Both the position numbers and the translations under genes were made by a program. Of a stretch of DNA of 64,000 nucleotides, positions 11,049 through 21,666 are shown piece by piece (the first letter of the stretch is position 1; each line of letters begins with the position of its first letter). Origin of the DNA: Schistocerca nitens (taxonomy: Eukaryota > Arthropoda > Insecta > Orthoptera > Acrididae); contig NC_064619.1 in the NCBI RefSeq assembly GCF_023898315.1, positions 344,057,150 through 344,121,149 of the forward strand. The letters run 5' to 3'. Under the pieces are notes generated by a model. The model was not told where the DNA came from and searched no databases. It was given only the letters and a program-made list of their open reading frames with translations.

Positions 11049-11194
11049 AAGTTTTTCGGGTATTTCGCGCTAATGGAGAAAGAATTTTGAAAATGGGGAG
11101 ATGGCCTTTTGAGATAAATGCCGAGAGTATATACAGTTTAAGCTAGAGCAATTTTCTGCGGTTACTTATTATTTAGATTCCGTCTCATATCGGA

Positions 11195-11373
11195 TTTTAC
11201 GTGTAGAAGTAGGGTAACTCTGTATCTCCGTGTATTAGAAACTGATGAAGACATCAAGAAAATTTTCAAGATGATACAAATAGGGGTTTTAGGAACATAT
11301 AGCAAAAATTGCAGCCATTTGCTGTGAATAGCCGTCTTGGTTCGCTGGTGAGAGTGAAAATACAGAAAGAAAC
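11195..11373 (+). repeat. Degenerate direct repeat, unit 2 (about 179 bp)
   Basis: Partner of 10,871-11,048. The open frames on both strands across this unit (for example 11,162-11,476 minus) have no recognisable domain and are probably by-products. Confidence 0.65.
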
Positions 11374-12221
11374 CACATTTTTTGGGGTTTTCCCGAGGAA
11401 CCGCCCACGAACTAATGGTGCCTCCATAAATTGCGTTAAGTCCACCGTGGACCACATCAAATGCAAAAAGAATCAACCGATATGCTCCATTTGCCTAAGC
11501 AGGCGGTAGTGCGTAATATTCATACTTCGACATTGTACTGTAGAATAGTGACACAAAGACGATCCTTCTGTTGGGTATACAAACGGTCCCTAGCCCAAGG
11601 GTTATCCAAAAGACTTGAGCGTACCGTTTTATCACTCGTAGAACACGAGGTATGAGCACCGAAGAGTCCCCTTCTTATGTGCGGCACTTTGGAACATCTT
11701 AGGTAATCATCCTGTCGCATGCGTACTGATAGGTTGCGGTAGTTATTCGGAGATGAAGAGGCTTTCAGAGGGTAGACTAGCATGGAGGGCTTCACCAAAG
11801 CATTCCTCGGACTGACGGCCACAACAACGACAACAACGCTACAACAACATAAGTAGGGATATTCAGTCGCTACAAGTATTTTCAATTTACTCCCGAACAC
11901 TGATTTTGCAGTTACATTTTATCGCAACTTCCGATATACGTTATATAATTGCAGGAGCGCAATGGTGTATTAAACAGAAAAGAGCAAAGCAATAAGATGT
12001 GCTATGCGCTCTCATAATTATTGCTTTGTAAATACACATTCATCAGTGCTAGTCATTTAAAATTACTGCCCTCCCCTATGGTCAGAACTCGTTAGCAGAC
12101 TCTCAATAGCTGTTCTTATTTGACATCACACTGTTTGTGTCACTCTTACATTTCCTTTACACTAACCAGTCGATAACAGAGTCACTCTCGCACAAACCTT
12201 CTTCCTTCAACTGTGCTACGG
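11374..12221. other. Unassigned interval
   Basis: Contains a short CAACAACGACAACAACG stretch at 11,824-11,845 that resembles a LINE A type 3' tail on the plus strand. No coding motif precedes it. The 126-residue minus-strand frame at 11,520-11,900 runs through this repeat (poly-Val stretch) and is not convincing. Confidence 0.4.
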
Positions 12222-12446
12222 AGCGAGATGGCGCCGTGATTAGCAAAAGTCGCATTCGGGAGGACAACGGTTTAGAGCCCCGTTTTTCCATCCAGATTTA
12301 AGTTTTGGGTAATTTCCCTAAATCTCTTAAGGCAAATTTCAAGACAGTTTCTTTGAAAGGGCAGGGCCGATTTTCTCCCCATCCCTCCCTAGTTCCAGTT
12401 TTTGCTCCATCTATATCTCCTTATCGACGGGACGTTAAACACTTTT
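12222..12446 (+). mobile_element. tRNA-derived SINE (family III), copy 1
   Basis: Head GCGAGATGGCGCCGTGATTAG resembles an A-box region and ACGGTTTAGAGCCCC a decayed B box. The body includes TTTCCCTAAATC and GAAAGGGCAGGGCCGATTTTC, and the tail is CGACGGGACGTTAAACAC. The same blocks occur inverted at 22,505-22,752. Target-site duplication not found. Confidence 0.75.
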
Positions 12447-12660
12447 TTCTACAACAGTTCTACAGTCACTCTCTCATTCTCGCATACCGATTTTAATAAT
12501 TATTCCATTCCATCTTGGCGCGGTGGTACAGCAACCTTCCATTGCTACTATTTAAAAAGCAGTCGTAGGCTGCTGAATGTATTTTTAACTTAAGTTAATA
12601 AGGAACATTCTGCAACTTACGACTGTTTTTGAAAATAGTTACACCGATTTTACGGTACCA
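12447..12660. other. Short interval without recognisable features
   Basis: Includes the motif CAGTCGTAGGCTGCTGAATG and an AT-rich tract. Nothing assignable. Confidence 0.4.
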
Positions 12661-12662
12661 TA

Positions 12663-13939
12663 CGAGGGTTGTGAGAAAAGGAATGAGACTGGCAACACTG
12701 CCAGCGGTCTGACAACGCTGTAACCCTTACCTGTGTAGACTGGTGAGTTCATCCCTTCCGTATGCTCAGTCCAAGTTTCAGCTGCGTACAGCCATCATGT
12801 GATTTTTAAGAGGGCCGTCAGTGAAGTTGTGTTTTTGTTGTGTGTTACGAAAATGGAACAGTGGAATTTAGAGCAACGTTATGCAATCAGGTTTTATGTT
12901 AAAACTCCGGGAATTCGTGAGTCTGAGCTTCGAAAAGTTGAAACGCTGCTATGGGGAACATTCATTATCAAGAGCACAAGTTTTTCGCAGGTACAAATCA
13001 TTTTTGGAAGGCCGAGAACACGTTGAAGATGTACCTCGCTCAGGGAGAACTTCAAGTTAAAAAAACGACGAAAACGTCGAACGCCTTCGTGCTCTTATCA
13101 GATCAGACTGACGTTAACAATGAGGATGAAGGGCGACCTGTTAAACACTTTCACCACACATCAAATTTTAACCGAAGATTTACACATGTGAAAGGTTTGT
13201 GCAACAATGGTGCCATAAAACCTCACAACTGAGGAGAAGGACGTGTGCGTTAATCTTCTTGAGAGGATTGCCGATGACCACGAATAGTTCACTTGTGTGA
13301 TCACAGATGATAAATACTGGAGTTTTAAGTACGATCCTGAGATAAAGCTGCAAAGTGAGTAGTGGATCACTGTAACATCTTCTCGGCCGAGAAAAACTCG
13401 AATGAGCAAACCAAAGGTCGAAAAAATTCTGATTTTCTTTTTTTGACAGTAGGGTATCGTGCATAAAGAATTTCTTCCTCCACAACAAAACTGTTAACCT
13501 AGTGTTTCACAATGATGTCTTTGAAAGGCTCAGGAAAAGTGTGAATCGAATGAGACCGTACATTGTCGACAAGTGAATGCAACGCCCCATGTCACACGGC
13601 CAGTTCCATCAAGGAATTTTGACCGTAAAAGGCATTCTCGTTGTTCAACAGCCCCCTATTCACCTTATCTGAGTCCATGTGACTTTTTTCTTTTGAAATT
13701 GAAAAATATCTTAAAACAACGTCATTTCCGGACTCTGGAGAACATTAAGAATGTGACTGTCACATTAAACGCCCTACTAGTTCAAAGCATGCAGCGCTAC
13801 TACCAAGACTGGGAACAACGACTTCGCCGGTGTACATCTGCCGAAGAAAACTACTTTGAAAGGGACAATACTGTTGTTTAAAAAGATAAAACGTTTGGCA
13901 GATAAAAAATCAGTATCATTACTTTTCTGACACACCTCA
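12663..13939 (+). mobile_element. mariner element, full length (1,277 bp) but inactive
   Basis: TA at 12,661-12,662 and 13,940-13,941 flank imperfect terminal inverted repeats: CGAGGGTTGTGAGAAAAGG on the left and, on the other strand, TGAGGTGTGTCAGAAAAGT on the right. The size matches the usual 1.3 kb of mariners. A transposase reading frame in plus orientation lies between the repeats. Confidence 0.9.
12853..13881 (+). pseudogene. mariner transposase remnant
   Basis: Starts MEQWNLEQRYAIRFYVK, the N-terminal helix-turn-helix of a mariner transposase, and ends with YSPYLSPCDFFLLKLK (13,646-13,693), the third catalytic region. The middle region reads CVITDDKYWSFKYDPE near 13,295. The place of the second catalytic Asp (HDNARPH-type motif) reads VNATPHVT at 13,569-13,592, so the Asp is lost. 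Frameshifts and stops (for example at 13,024 and 13,233) break it into pieces. Cut-and-paste activity is excluded for this copy. Confidence 0.85.
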
Positions 13940-13984
13940 TATTAATTTGTCCGAGCAAAGCAGTATGTAAGAGTGTTTACAGGA

Positions 13985-14625
13985 TTTTGAGTTCGGTAAG
14001 ATAGACTGAAGAGAGACAAACTTACATTTACAGAATTTGTAAATTTCGAAAAATCTTTTGACATTGTTTACTAGAACAAACATTTTGAAATTTTGAGATT
14101 ATCAGGAACAAAATACAGCGAGAGAAATATTTTCTACAAAGTGTACAGAGACTAGACGACAGTTATAAAGAGTCGAAGTACATGAAAGGAATGCAATGAT
14201 GAGGAAGGGAGTAGGACAGGGTTGTACCCTAGTAGGTAGTTTTGCCCTCAAAATGAGAAAATGCACTGAAAAGATATTTTATAAAGTAATGGCAGTGCCT
14301 ATGCTGTTGTGCGGCTGCGAAAATTGGGCTCTGCGGAGAAAGAGGAAGCGAGGTATTAAAACAGCAGAAAAAAATCCTAAGAAGAACCGTTGGATATTCC
14401 CTAAGAGAGGAAATAAGAAACGAAAACGCTGGAGAGGAACTAGTGACATGCCATATAAATATTTTACACTACAACACATTACAGTCAAACCAGCTGGCTG
14501 TAACAAACAGACGCAAGAAAACAACTGAGTATGACTATCAATGCAGATCTAGAACTAACGCTGAAGCACAGTTGGCGAGTGATGCTCAACGTAGTACACA
14601 CTGGATTTAAATAAAGCGCTGGTAG
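13985..14625 (+). mobile_element. LINE A-type fragment with internal deletion
   Basis: In shifting frames one sees an RT motif A like FVNFEKSFDIV (14,036), a block KYSERNIFYKVYRD (14,112), and GVGQGC (14,205). Sequence then jumps to the C-terminal region (VMAVPMLLCGCENWALRRK at 14,285, equivalent to the YGSETW block). Roughly the motif C region is missing. Orientation is plus, opposite to LINE A at 8,219. It ends without a clear tail. Confidence 0.65.
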
Positions 14626-14908
14626 GAATAGTATTATATACAAAAAGTGCAAGTAATAAATAATTACGGTTATATTAAAATATATCACATTGCAATATAC
14701 TTGCCGATACCTAAGGTCATTGCTAAACACGGTTTAGCTAGTGCGGGCAGGTGCATTCTGAGAGGGAACATTTTTAAATTCCCTTCAAAACAGTGGAGAC
14801 AGAACGTCATCAAGGTGGATCAGCACTCAACGGTGCACAGTTACCATGCATTGTGATGTTGATCGGGAGAACGTTAAAAATACTACAAAATAATCAAAAT
14901 ATGATGAC
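14626..14908. other. AT-rich interval, no features seen
   Basis: Short open frames only, and no repeat boundary visible. Confidence 0.35.
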
Positions 14909-15420
14909 TTAAACGTCGTTAGGGTGAACATTAGTAAAACTCACAAACTGCAGAAACGGATTCCTGACTGGAAATGGAGGAAAAAAGGTTTTATGAACAC
15001 GTGACCGGAAAGGCATCGTTGGTGCTGACGAATGAAACTTCCTCTGACCACGCGCCGTGTATTCCTTGTGTATTACAGGCCGTGTGAGTGATGCAGCGTA
15101 CTGTAAGCAGCAGAATGGTCCGGTATCCATGTCGGCAACAAGCCTAAATGTTGTTTGTGTACGGCCAAGCACATGGAAACGGTCGAGACACAGCAGACCC
15201 TGTAGAACGTGGTCCCCCGAATCTGGTACACGCACAGTCCGCGCGTTCGTCTGTCTCAAAGAATCCATGATCACATAAACGCCCACAACGGGAATGAAAT
15301 GTTGTGTGATGCGGTTGGTGTCTGTGAAGGTACTTGTTTTGGTACATCCGTGCTGCCTCTAATGTATGATATCATCGGTTTTTTTTCTGTAGCGTCATTC
15401 TATCACATTGGTTTGTAATC
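14909..15420 (-). pseudogene. Possible transposon-derived helix-turn-helix remnant
   Basis: On the minus strand, blocks YQNKYLHRHQPHHTTF (15,345-15,298) and, one frame over, MDSLRQTNARTVRVPDSGDH (15,268-15,209) recall the order of an insect transposon N-terminal DNA-binding module: a residue stretch on heads and ploughs of helix 2, then ETGS-type linker, then RTVRTPE-type start of the next helix. The following 100 residues show nothing catalytic. Likely broken by at least one frameshift. It could equally be chance; the call rests on motif order alone. Confidence 0.35.
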
Positions 15421-15684
15421 AAAGTTTCGGTGTTTTACTCTTTTAGGTTACAGTACCATTTTTCGAAAAATGTTTTGAAATGTATGATGATTGTGATTAG
15501 GTTTTGTAAAATATTGATTGGGGAGGGGGAATAGAATATGTATGTAAATGTGTGAACATACTTTTTACAGGTCTTGCGTTTTCGTGCTTCTAGAGGGTGT
15601 TTTAGCGGAGCTTCCTGACCCTGTTTCACTGTTTGTGTGACGTTCACTTGCTCCACCATCTTGTTCCGGGTGATCTGGGCAGTG

Positions 15685-15685
<1 letters not shown>
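15421..15685. other. Interval without recognisable features
   Basis: T-rich with no boundary, box or domain visible. Confidence 0.35.
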
Positions 15686-15721
<36 letters not shown>

Positions 15722-15724
15722 TAG

Positions 15725-15759
<35 letters not shown>

Positions 15760-15806
15760 GGTGGGAGAGAGAGATAGAGACAGAGATAGAGAGAGAGAGA
15801 TAGATA
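15686..15806. repeat. Compound microsatellite (TC)n-(GT)n-(GGTG)n-(GA)n
   Basis: Four simple repeats in succession. Length and interruptions are identical in the second copy at 61,987-62,107, although such tracts mutate quickly. That matters for the age of the duplication. Confidence 0.95.
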
Positions 15807-16379
15807 TTATGTGTCTTGGTCTTCTGATAATTTAGAGCTGCAAAGAGGGATACATTGCATAGTGCTGTGCATTTATTCAGTTGCCAGATCCCAGATGTGT
15901 TTATCTGTGTTAGTCTTAATTGCCCTTAATTTCTTTTGTAGAGAGTTGTCTGTTCTGTACAATTTTCAGTCCTCATTTTCTGAATCTATTGTCTTTTCTG
16001 TAAGCTGCTTTGTTGTTGTAGGCGAGTGTGTGCCATTTGTTTGTTGTTGTGGATGCTTCTTTTCCAGATGTGTTTGCATTCTGTGTGTTTATATTCTGTG
16101 TGCCCATGGTTGCGTATTGGTGTTGATTTGTTTGCTGCTGTGTCTTGGTTGCACTTTTCATTTTTATTTTGCTTTTTTGGTTTCGTTTGTCTGTCATGTT
16201 TGTTCTGTACCCATTTCCAATGCTATTTATTCGGTTAGTAACAGCTTATTTTTGTAGCTGCTCTCATTGAGGGGAGTTTTATTCGTTCTGTGCAGCATGT
16301 GTCGTAATCGAGCTTCCTTGTGGGTAATGTTGTGCTTTGATTATTGATATGTAGTTGTGCTGATGCTTGTGGAAAATTG
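15807..16379. other. T- and G-rich interval beside the Penelope-like fragment
   Basis: The plus-strand open frame 15,811-16,257 encodes a Cys- and Phe-rich hydrophobic protein, which is what TG-rich DNA yields in this frame. I regard it as spurious. On the minus strand this stretch would be downstream of the Penelope-like RT and could be its decayed C-terminal portion, but no GIY-YIG motif is legible. Confidence 0.4.
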
Positions 16380-16880
16380 GTGTTGGTTATTGTGTCTGCG
16401 TAATATGATATCTAAGAACTTTAGCTTTTTGACCTCTTCTGATTCTAAGGTGAATTTGATCTGTGGGTGAACTGTTTTTATATCATTGTGAAATTGTTGC
16501 ATGCAGGTGGATGTTTTGTCTAGAAGGCATATGACGTCATCTACTTAACGATACCATAATATTATTCTGTAACGTATGGGTTTCCCTGTGCTTTTAGATA
16601 TTTTGTTTTCATTGTGATTTAGGAAGACGTTGGGTAGATTTCCACGAATTGGTGATCATATCGGGAGTTCACCCTGTTGTGAGTAGAAATGGCTGTCAAA
16701 TAGTTTTATTCTGTGATTAATTTTAGAATCTTTGTTAATTCCATTATGTGGTATTTGGAAATGCCTTTTTGTGGTTTTTAGGCCTAAAAATGTGATATTA
16801 TGTAACAAAACGTTGAAAATACCTATTAATTGCAGATGACATACTGGAAGACAATAATTATAGTCGTGCTGCAAAAAACA
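16380..16880 (-). pseudogene. Penelope-like element reverse transcriptase fragment
   Basis: Minus strand, in order: a segment with LLHNITFLGLKTTKRH (about 16,806-16,759), FDSHFYSQQGELPI (16,697-16,656; equivalent of the GLPMGSPLS region), NLPNVFLNHNENKI, then VDDVICLLDKT around 16,547-16,515 (catalytic DD of the RT), then PQIKFTLESEEVKKLKFLDI (16,462-16,403). A stop replaces the residue before VDD (TAA at 16,548-16,550 on the minus strand), and another follows QGELPI. Order and wording fit the Penelope-like RT rather than LINE RTs. The single base difference between the two 46-kb copies (16,865) falls just inside this fragment. Confidence 0.7.
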
Positions 16881-17124
16881 AACAGACTTCTGAACACCAA
16901 TATTTAATAATAAGATATATATTTGTTCCGCATGATAATATCTCTGTCAATACTTCTAATAATGTAAATATTATAATCTCAAAAGCTGTGTCATAATGGA
17001 TAAATTTCTTGTATATTGTTCAACAAATAAAAAATAAAACCCACTGAAGATGGAAAAACTTTTCCAAAACATGTAATGTAATGGTAGTAAAACAAGAAAA
17101 ATTGCGTTTACCTCTTCTTATTAC
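16881..17124. other. AT-rich interval before the Gypsy remnant
   Basis: Contains AATAAAAAATAAAACCCACTG around 17,024 and no coding motif. A long terminal repeat for the Gypsy element was not identified here. Confidence 0.35.
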
Positions 17125-17339
17125 ATGTTAGGAAGCAAATGTGGACATGGAAAGAGCTTCGACCACAAATTGATTAGATTAACCCCTCCTTCATTAGAAC
17201 GCAGCCGCCACAAGTTTGGATATCCCCTTTCGGTTGAGCCAATGGAGGATGTATTGTCATTAATAGATGACTTAGTGATAGTTGCAATGTTGGGGTTCTG
17301 CACAGACGAACATTCATTACAAATGACAGAGGAAACAAA

Positions 17340-17735
17340 AGCGTTTGTAAGGTTCTTGAAGTGTTGAGAAATGCACTTACATTTGAGCAGCCAATGGTAG
17401 TTCTCGAGCAATGCTATAAGAAACAGCACAGCATTCTTGAGCAGCTGAATGGGATGTTACACATGCAGAAGGATGCAGTGCAGAGCTTTGTCAATAGAAT
17501 AGGAAAATCAATGCAAATACACATGAGCTAACAGAGAGTGACGAATCGAACAAAATTATTCCTCAGGAGTGCAGGATAGGATACTTTCAGAAGTGGTCTA
17601 TCATCCAATATGTCAAGGCGGTTATGAGCAGGAACCCCAAAGAATTTGGTTGCCAACATTAGGATAGCCACAGAACTTGAGGAGATATCACAAAAAGAGG
17701 ATGAGGCAAAAGGAGTGTTTTCTCTGTAGACTTAA
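17340..17735 (+). pseudogene. Gypsy gag-like fragment
   Basis: Blocks readable in mixed frames include EQLNGMLHMQKDAVQSFVNRIGKI-like wording at 17,440-17,506, LFLRSAG at 17,558-17,578, GLSSNMSRR-like wording at 17,597-17,622, and IRIATELEEISQKE at 17,661-17,702. This order (a core that says how many strand tests succeeded, then a short-range AT-E block) is what gag capsid domains of insect Gypsy elements show. Broken by frameshifts. The upstream open frame 17,125-17,367 may be the start of it. Confidence 0.55.
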
Positions 17736-17761
17736 GACGTTATAGTCATTTCCTACCTCCC

Positions 17762-17886
17762 AAACTCCACTTGCTCGCAAAAGGCAAAACTCCCAGGTTC
17801 GACTTCTGGCCCAGCACACGGTTTTAATCTGCCAGGAAGTGTCTTATCAGCACGCACTCCATATCAGAGTAATAAATTCATTCCAG
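17762..17886 (+). mobile_element. Fragment of the tRNA-like element seen at 23,308
   Basis: CTCGCAAAAGGCAAAACTCCCAGGTTCGACTTCTGG-type sequence (B box GGTTCGACTTC at 17,797) followed by CACACGGTTTTAATCTGCCAGGAAGTGTC (17,815) and an end CATTCCAGA (17,879-17,887). It matches the right part of the element at 24,392-24,490. Only the tRNA-like head and tail are present. Confidence 0.65.
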
Positions 17887-18719
17887 AGCACAGATTCTTG
17901 TTGGAGAGTTGGACAGGGGCGCATATGTCAGTGGCAAATCTATACCTCTTGGGTGAGAGGCAGTTGAACCCTCCACGTTACAGGTTGTGTGGGATAGGCA
18001 ATTATGATGTAGAGTCGCTGGGGTCAGCTTGGTTACGTTTTCAGGTTGGCGTGAATGGTTCTGTTTGAAAGGGGAAGTTGTGCCTCATGTAGATGAAGGG
18101 CACTGCACAGTCCTGGGTTTGGGTTTTCTGAATAATTATCAGGCTAAAACTGATCTTTCGTGATGGATGACGGAACTTGGGGGTACATTGAGCCACCTAG
18201 GGGAAACTGTCACCTATGATAAACAGTGGCAAGTTCAACTTACATGAACGACAAATCAACTAAACTACAGGCAAAATCACCAAGACTGAATTCGCATGAA
18301 GTACCACAAGGCACCAGGAAATTACTTTGGATGAGTGTAGGAATGAAGCTACCACTTAGAATGTTGTGTGTGGTAGAATCACTAGAGGAAAATAAGGTGT
18401 TGAATATTTCATACTCTTTCGAATATAGGGGTGTCGTACACATACAAGAAGTGGATGGTGAGAGAGTGTTTCCCACATGAGTAAATAATTTCGATGCCAA
18501 TGAAGTAAATTTGGCCAAAGGTTTGTCAGTTGCCCATTTAGACATGCAAAATGAGAGAATTTGAAGAGAAGAGTGAGAGCAGCTATTGAAAAATTGTTGT
18601 TAGAATTCGAGGACATGTTCAATACTCATGGCCCATTGATGGCATCACTCATAACACAATAAAGGATCCTGACTGAAGATAATATGCTAAAAACTGTATA
18701 GTATAGCGTGGCAGTTACA

Positions 18720-19925
18720 AGCGATTATGGAAGAATTCATCAACAAGTAATTGAACAATGACATAATAGAGGAAAGTAATGGTCCGTAGAAGAACCTGTT
18801 GTGTTGTGCGTAAGAGATCATCAGATGGTACAAGAAAGTACAGATTATTTGGCAACTATAGATACTTATATATCAGAATCGTCACAGATGCATATTCATT
18901 ATGTAACATTACAGAAATATGGATAACTTAGGGCAGAGTCAGTACTTTTCTACGTTAAATTTAAGGAGTGGTTGCTATTACTTGGAAGTGGTGTCGAACG
19001 ATTGACCAAAAACTGTATTTTCAGTCCCTTGGGGTCATTATCAGCATTAGCCACTTGATTTAAAAAATATATCAGTTCCATTTCAGAGGTTGTTGGATGG
19101 ATTACTAAGGAGCCACAGCACTGCATAGTGTACCTTGGTGATATCATCATGTTTCCATAGGACTTGAACGGGCATGTGCAGTGATTAATGGAGGTTTTTA
19201 GGAGATTAGGTCTATATGGCTTTGAGGATGTAAATTGCTTGGAACTGTCATTAATTTGGAAGGGATGAAGATGGATCATAGGTTGATACATAAAGACAGT
19301 AACGGATTATCCGAACCCCCCGACGAGTAAGGAGTTGCAGTCATTTCTAGAACTGACAAATTACAACAGAAAATTAGTGAAGGGATTTGGAGATATTGTA
19401 CAACCACCCATGCATCCTTTAAGAAAAGGTGTCAAATTCCTGTGGGCAGTGGAATCTGAAACCAGGTTAGAAGAGGCATTAACGACAAGCCGGGGGTATT
19501 GGTCTTTCTGGGTTATGAGTTATAGTTTATCCTGTCATGTGATGCTTCTAACATGGTAGTAAGATGTGTTTTACACCAGAAGGACAGGGTAATAAATATC
19601 TAGAGGTATACGCTTCACAGCATTTAAACAAAACTGAAAGTAATTACTCCATGATGGAGAAAGAAATGTTGAGGTTGATGTACAGAGTCATTTATTTCTG
19701 ATGTTATCTATATAGCAAAAAGTTCAAAGTCTTAATGGATCATGCACCACTGAAATGGCTGTTGGGGTTGAGGAATCCTTCCAGCAGACTCACGCAGTTG
19801 GTATTGAAGCCACGTCAGTTTGACTTTGAAGTGATTGTTAAACCTGGCAAGGGGCATGTTAACACAGGAGGGCTTATCAGGAAGATTGGGATAGTGTGGG
19901 GATTGGCTTAGAGCCTTGTAGACTG
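18720..19925 (+). pseudogene. Gypsy reverse transcriptase-RNase H remnant
   Basis: Recognisable blocks in order: MEEFINK and DIIEESNGP (18,728-18,785), VTDAYSLCNITEI (18,881), LGQSQYFSTLNLRSG (18,927), IVYLGDIIMF (19,127; the catalytic YLDD-type site with one Asp changed to Gly), FRRLGLYGFE (19,199), LTNYNRKLVKGFGDIVQP (19,347), FILSCDASNMVV (19,525; RNase H start), SNYSMMEKEM (19,640), KFKVLMDHAPLKWLL (19,723) and LKPRQFDFEVIVKPGKGHVN (19,806). The parent would have copied its RNA into cDNA in virus-like particles. This copy has a changed catalytic residue and many frame breaks. Confidence 0.85.
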
Positions 19926-20066
19926 GCAGAAATCTCGGGCTTCTGACACAGAATTTAAGCTGTTTACAACATAGCCTTGGTTCACTCCGATTGATGGGTT
20001 GTTATGTAGGTCAACTAAGATGAGGCCATATACATATTAGTACCTGCTGAGCAAAAGGAGAAGGTA

Positions 20067-20822
20067 CACTGTGTGATCAAAAGTATCCGGATACCTGGCT
20101 GAAAATGACTCACAAGTTCGTGGTGCCCTCCATCGGTAACGCTGGAATTCAATATGGTGTTGGCCCACCCTTTGCCTTGATGACAGCTTCCACTCTCGCG
20201 GACACACGTTCAAGCAGGTGCTAGAAGGTTTCTTGGGGAATGGCAGCCCATTCTTCACGGAGTGCTGCACTGAGGAGAGGTATCGATGTCGGTCAGTCGG
20301 GCCCAGCACGAACTCAGCGGTCCAAAACATCCCAAAGGTGTTCTGTAGCATTCAGGGCAGGACTCTGTGCAGGCCAGTCCATTACAGGGATGTTATTGTC
20401 GTGTAACCACTCCGCCATAGGCCGTGTATTATGAACAGGTGCTCGATTGTGTTGAAAGATGCAAGCACCATCCCCAAATTGCTCTTCAACAGTGGGAAGC
20501 AAGAAGGTGCTTAAAACAGCCTAAACCTGTGCTGCGATAGTGCCACGCAAAACAACAAGGGATGCAAGCCCCCTGCATGAAAAACACGACTACACCATAA
20601 CACCATCGCCTCCGAATTTTACTGTTGGAACTACACACACTGGCAGATGACGTTCACCGCGCATTCGCCGTTTTCACACCCTGCCATCGGATCGCCACAT
20701 TGTGTACCGTGATAAGTCACTCAACACACTATTTCTTCAAGGTCAATCGTCCAATGTTTACCCTCCTTACACCAAGCGAGACGTCGTTTGGCATTTACCT
20801 GTGTGATGTGTGGCTTATGAGA
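20067..20822 (-). mobile_element. Tc1-like element, one end missing, inserted in the Gypsy remnant
   Basis: Begins after TA (20,065-20,066) with CACTGTGTGATCAAAAGTAT, a Tc1-type tip. On the minus strand, 20,502-20,314 encodes the C-terminal transposase end: DGACIFQHNRAPVHNT, where the second catalytic Asp (QQDNA-type) is His, then WPAQSPALNATEHLWD with the final Glu kept. The opposite inverted repeat is not found near 20,822, so the element is truncated. Inactive. Confidence 0.75.
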
Positions 20823-21633
20823 CAAGTGTACCAACTTCATGTTAGATTGGACGAAGCAGTTGTGTAACTTACATGAGTTCAAAAATTAAGGTCTAGCTCT
20901 TTGCATGCAGAAACTATTGGAGGGATGGGACACATGCATGACACTGTGGGTAAGATGGAAATTTGTACAAAAGGCAGTCACCAAGGCCCTGGAGCACCAA
21001 AAGAGGAGAGGGAAGCATTCAGGTAAATTACCACAATACAGAGTAAGGATATAGCTTATATTGGCAAGCACATACACCCCAAAGTGATACCAAGGGGCAC
21101 ACCAAGTAACTGAGTTGTTGTCAAAAGCAAAAGTGAAATCAGAATTATCAACATGAACGACAATAGTTTACATGGAGAGCATTTCGACCTCTTTCACGGC
21201 TTTCCAGGCCATTTGCTGCAGGTTTCGGTGCCAGTCACTAAGGATAATTAGGAGCAGAAGAAGAGGAGTGGAGAGCAAGAGCAACTTGCACAAGGCACAT
21301 GCGAAATGCCATACATATTAATGGCATGGGAGTAAGGAGAGAGACTTCAGGTTTTGTTGTAAGCATGTACTGTGTGTTACAATTTTTGTTTCTAATACTA
21401 TTTAGGACGTTTTGTTGATATGAAAATTGTTAACAGTGGCACATTGTAGGCTTAGGGTATTATATTGTTGTTATAGAGACTGTAAGGGTTTTGAATTTTT
21501 TTCTCTCTGTGGAAACAGATTAGGAACGTTAGGTCTTGGGGGAGGGAGAGAGAGTGCGGTTTTATTTTCCCAGGTGGCGTCAACACAGAACGTAACAGTG
21601 GAGTGCATTCATTACGAAGAGTTTTTGGCTATT
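20823..21633. other. Unassigned, possibly the 3' part of the Gypsy element
   Basis: Contains no legible integrase HHCC or DDE motif. Purine-rich stretches (21,005-21,020, 21,250-21,290) occur. Assignment to the Gypsy element is by position only. Confidence 0.3.
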
Positions 21634-21666
21634 GGTGTTTGTGTGTGTGTGTGTGTGTTTGTGTGT
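21634..21666. repeat. (GT)n microsatellite
   Basis: About 14 GT repeats with one interruption. Confidence 0.9.

Larger units (their letters stand above)
1..17699. repeat. Long direct duplication, copy 1 (unit period 46,301 bp)
   Basis: Every element in this stretch recurs at +46,301 in the same order and orientation, down to identical microsatellite lengths. The only difference I noticed is C16865 versus A63166. The left limit is the window edge, so the true extent is unknown. The unit contains the end of the foldback arm, LINEs, SINEs, a mariner, a Penelope-like fragment and the start of a Gypsy element. A tandem duplication, a tandem array, a circular molecule or an assembly overlap would all look like this. 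Confidence 0.95.
17125..20066 (+). mobile_element. Ty3/Gypsy-type LTR retrotransposon remnant (gag and pol, no LTR found)
   Basis: Plus-strand gag-like segment (17,125-17,735), a short tRNA-like fragment (17,762-17,886), a presumptive protease region (about 18,000-18,700), and RT-RNase H (about 18,720-19,920). The reading frame changes constantly, with many stops and indels, so the element is old. It is interrupted downstream by a Tc1-like element at 20,067. Sequence after that (20,823-21,400) may be its integrase part, but I could not confirm this. Confidence 0.8.

Noticed and set aside
15811..16257. 148-residue Cys- and Phe-rich frame, superficially like a membrane protein
   Set aside because: The composition follows from T- and G-rich DNA. 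There is no signal peptide pattern or conserved motif, and it lies beside a decayed Penelope-like fragment.
16881..17124. Search for a Gypsy long terminal repeat
   Set aside because: No TG...CA-bounded segment here reappears downstream of the pol region within the window, so no LTR is called.
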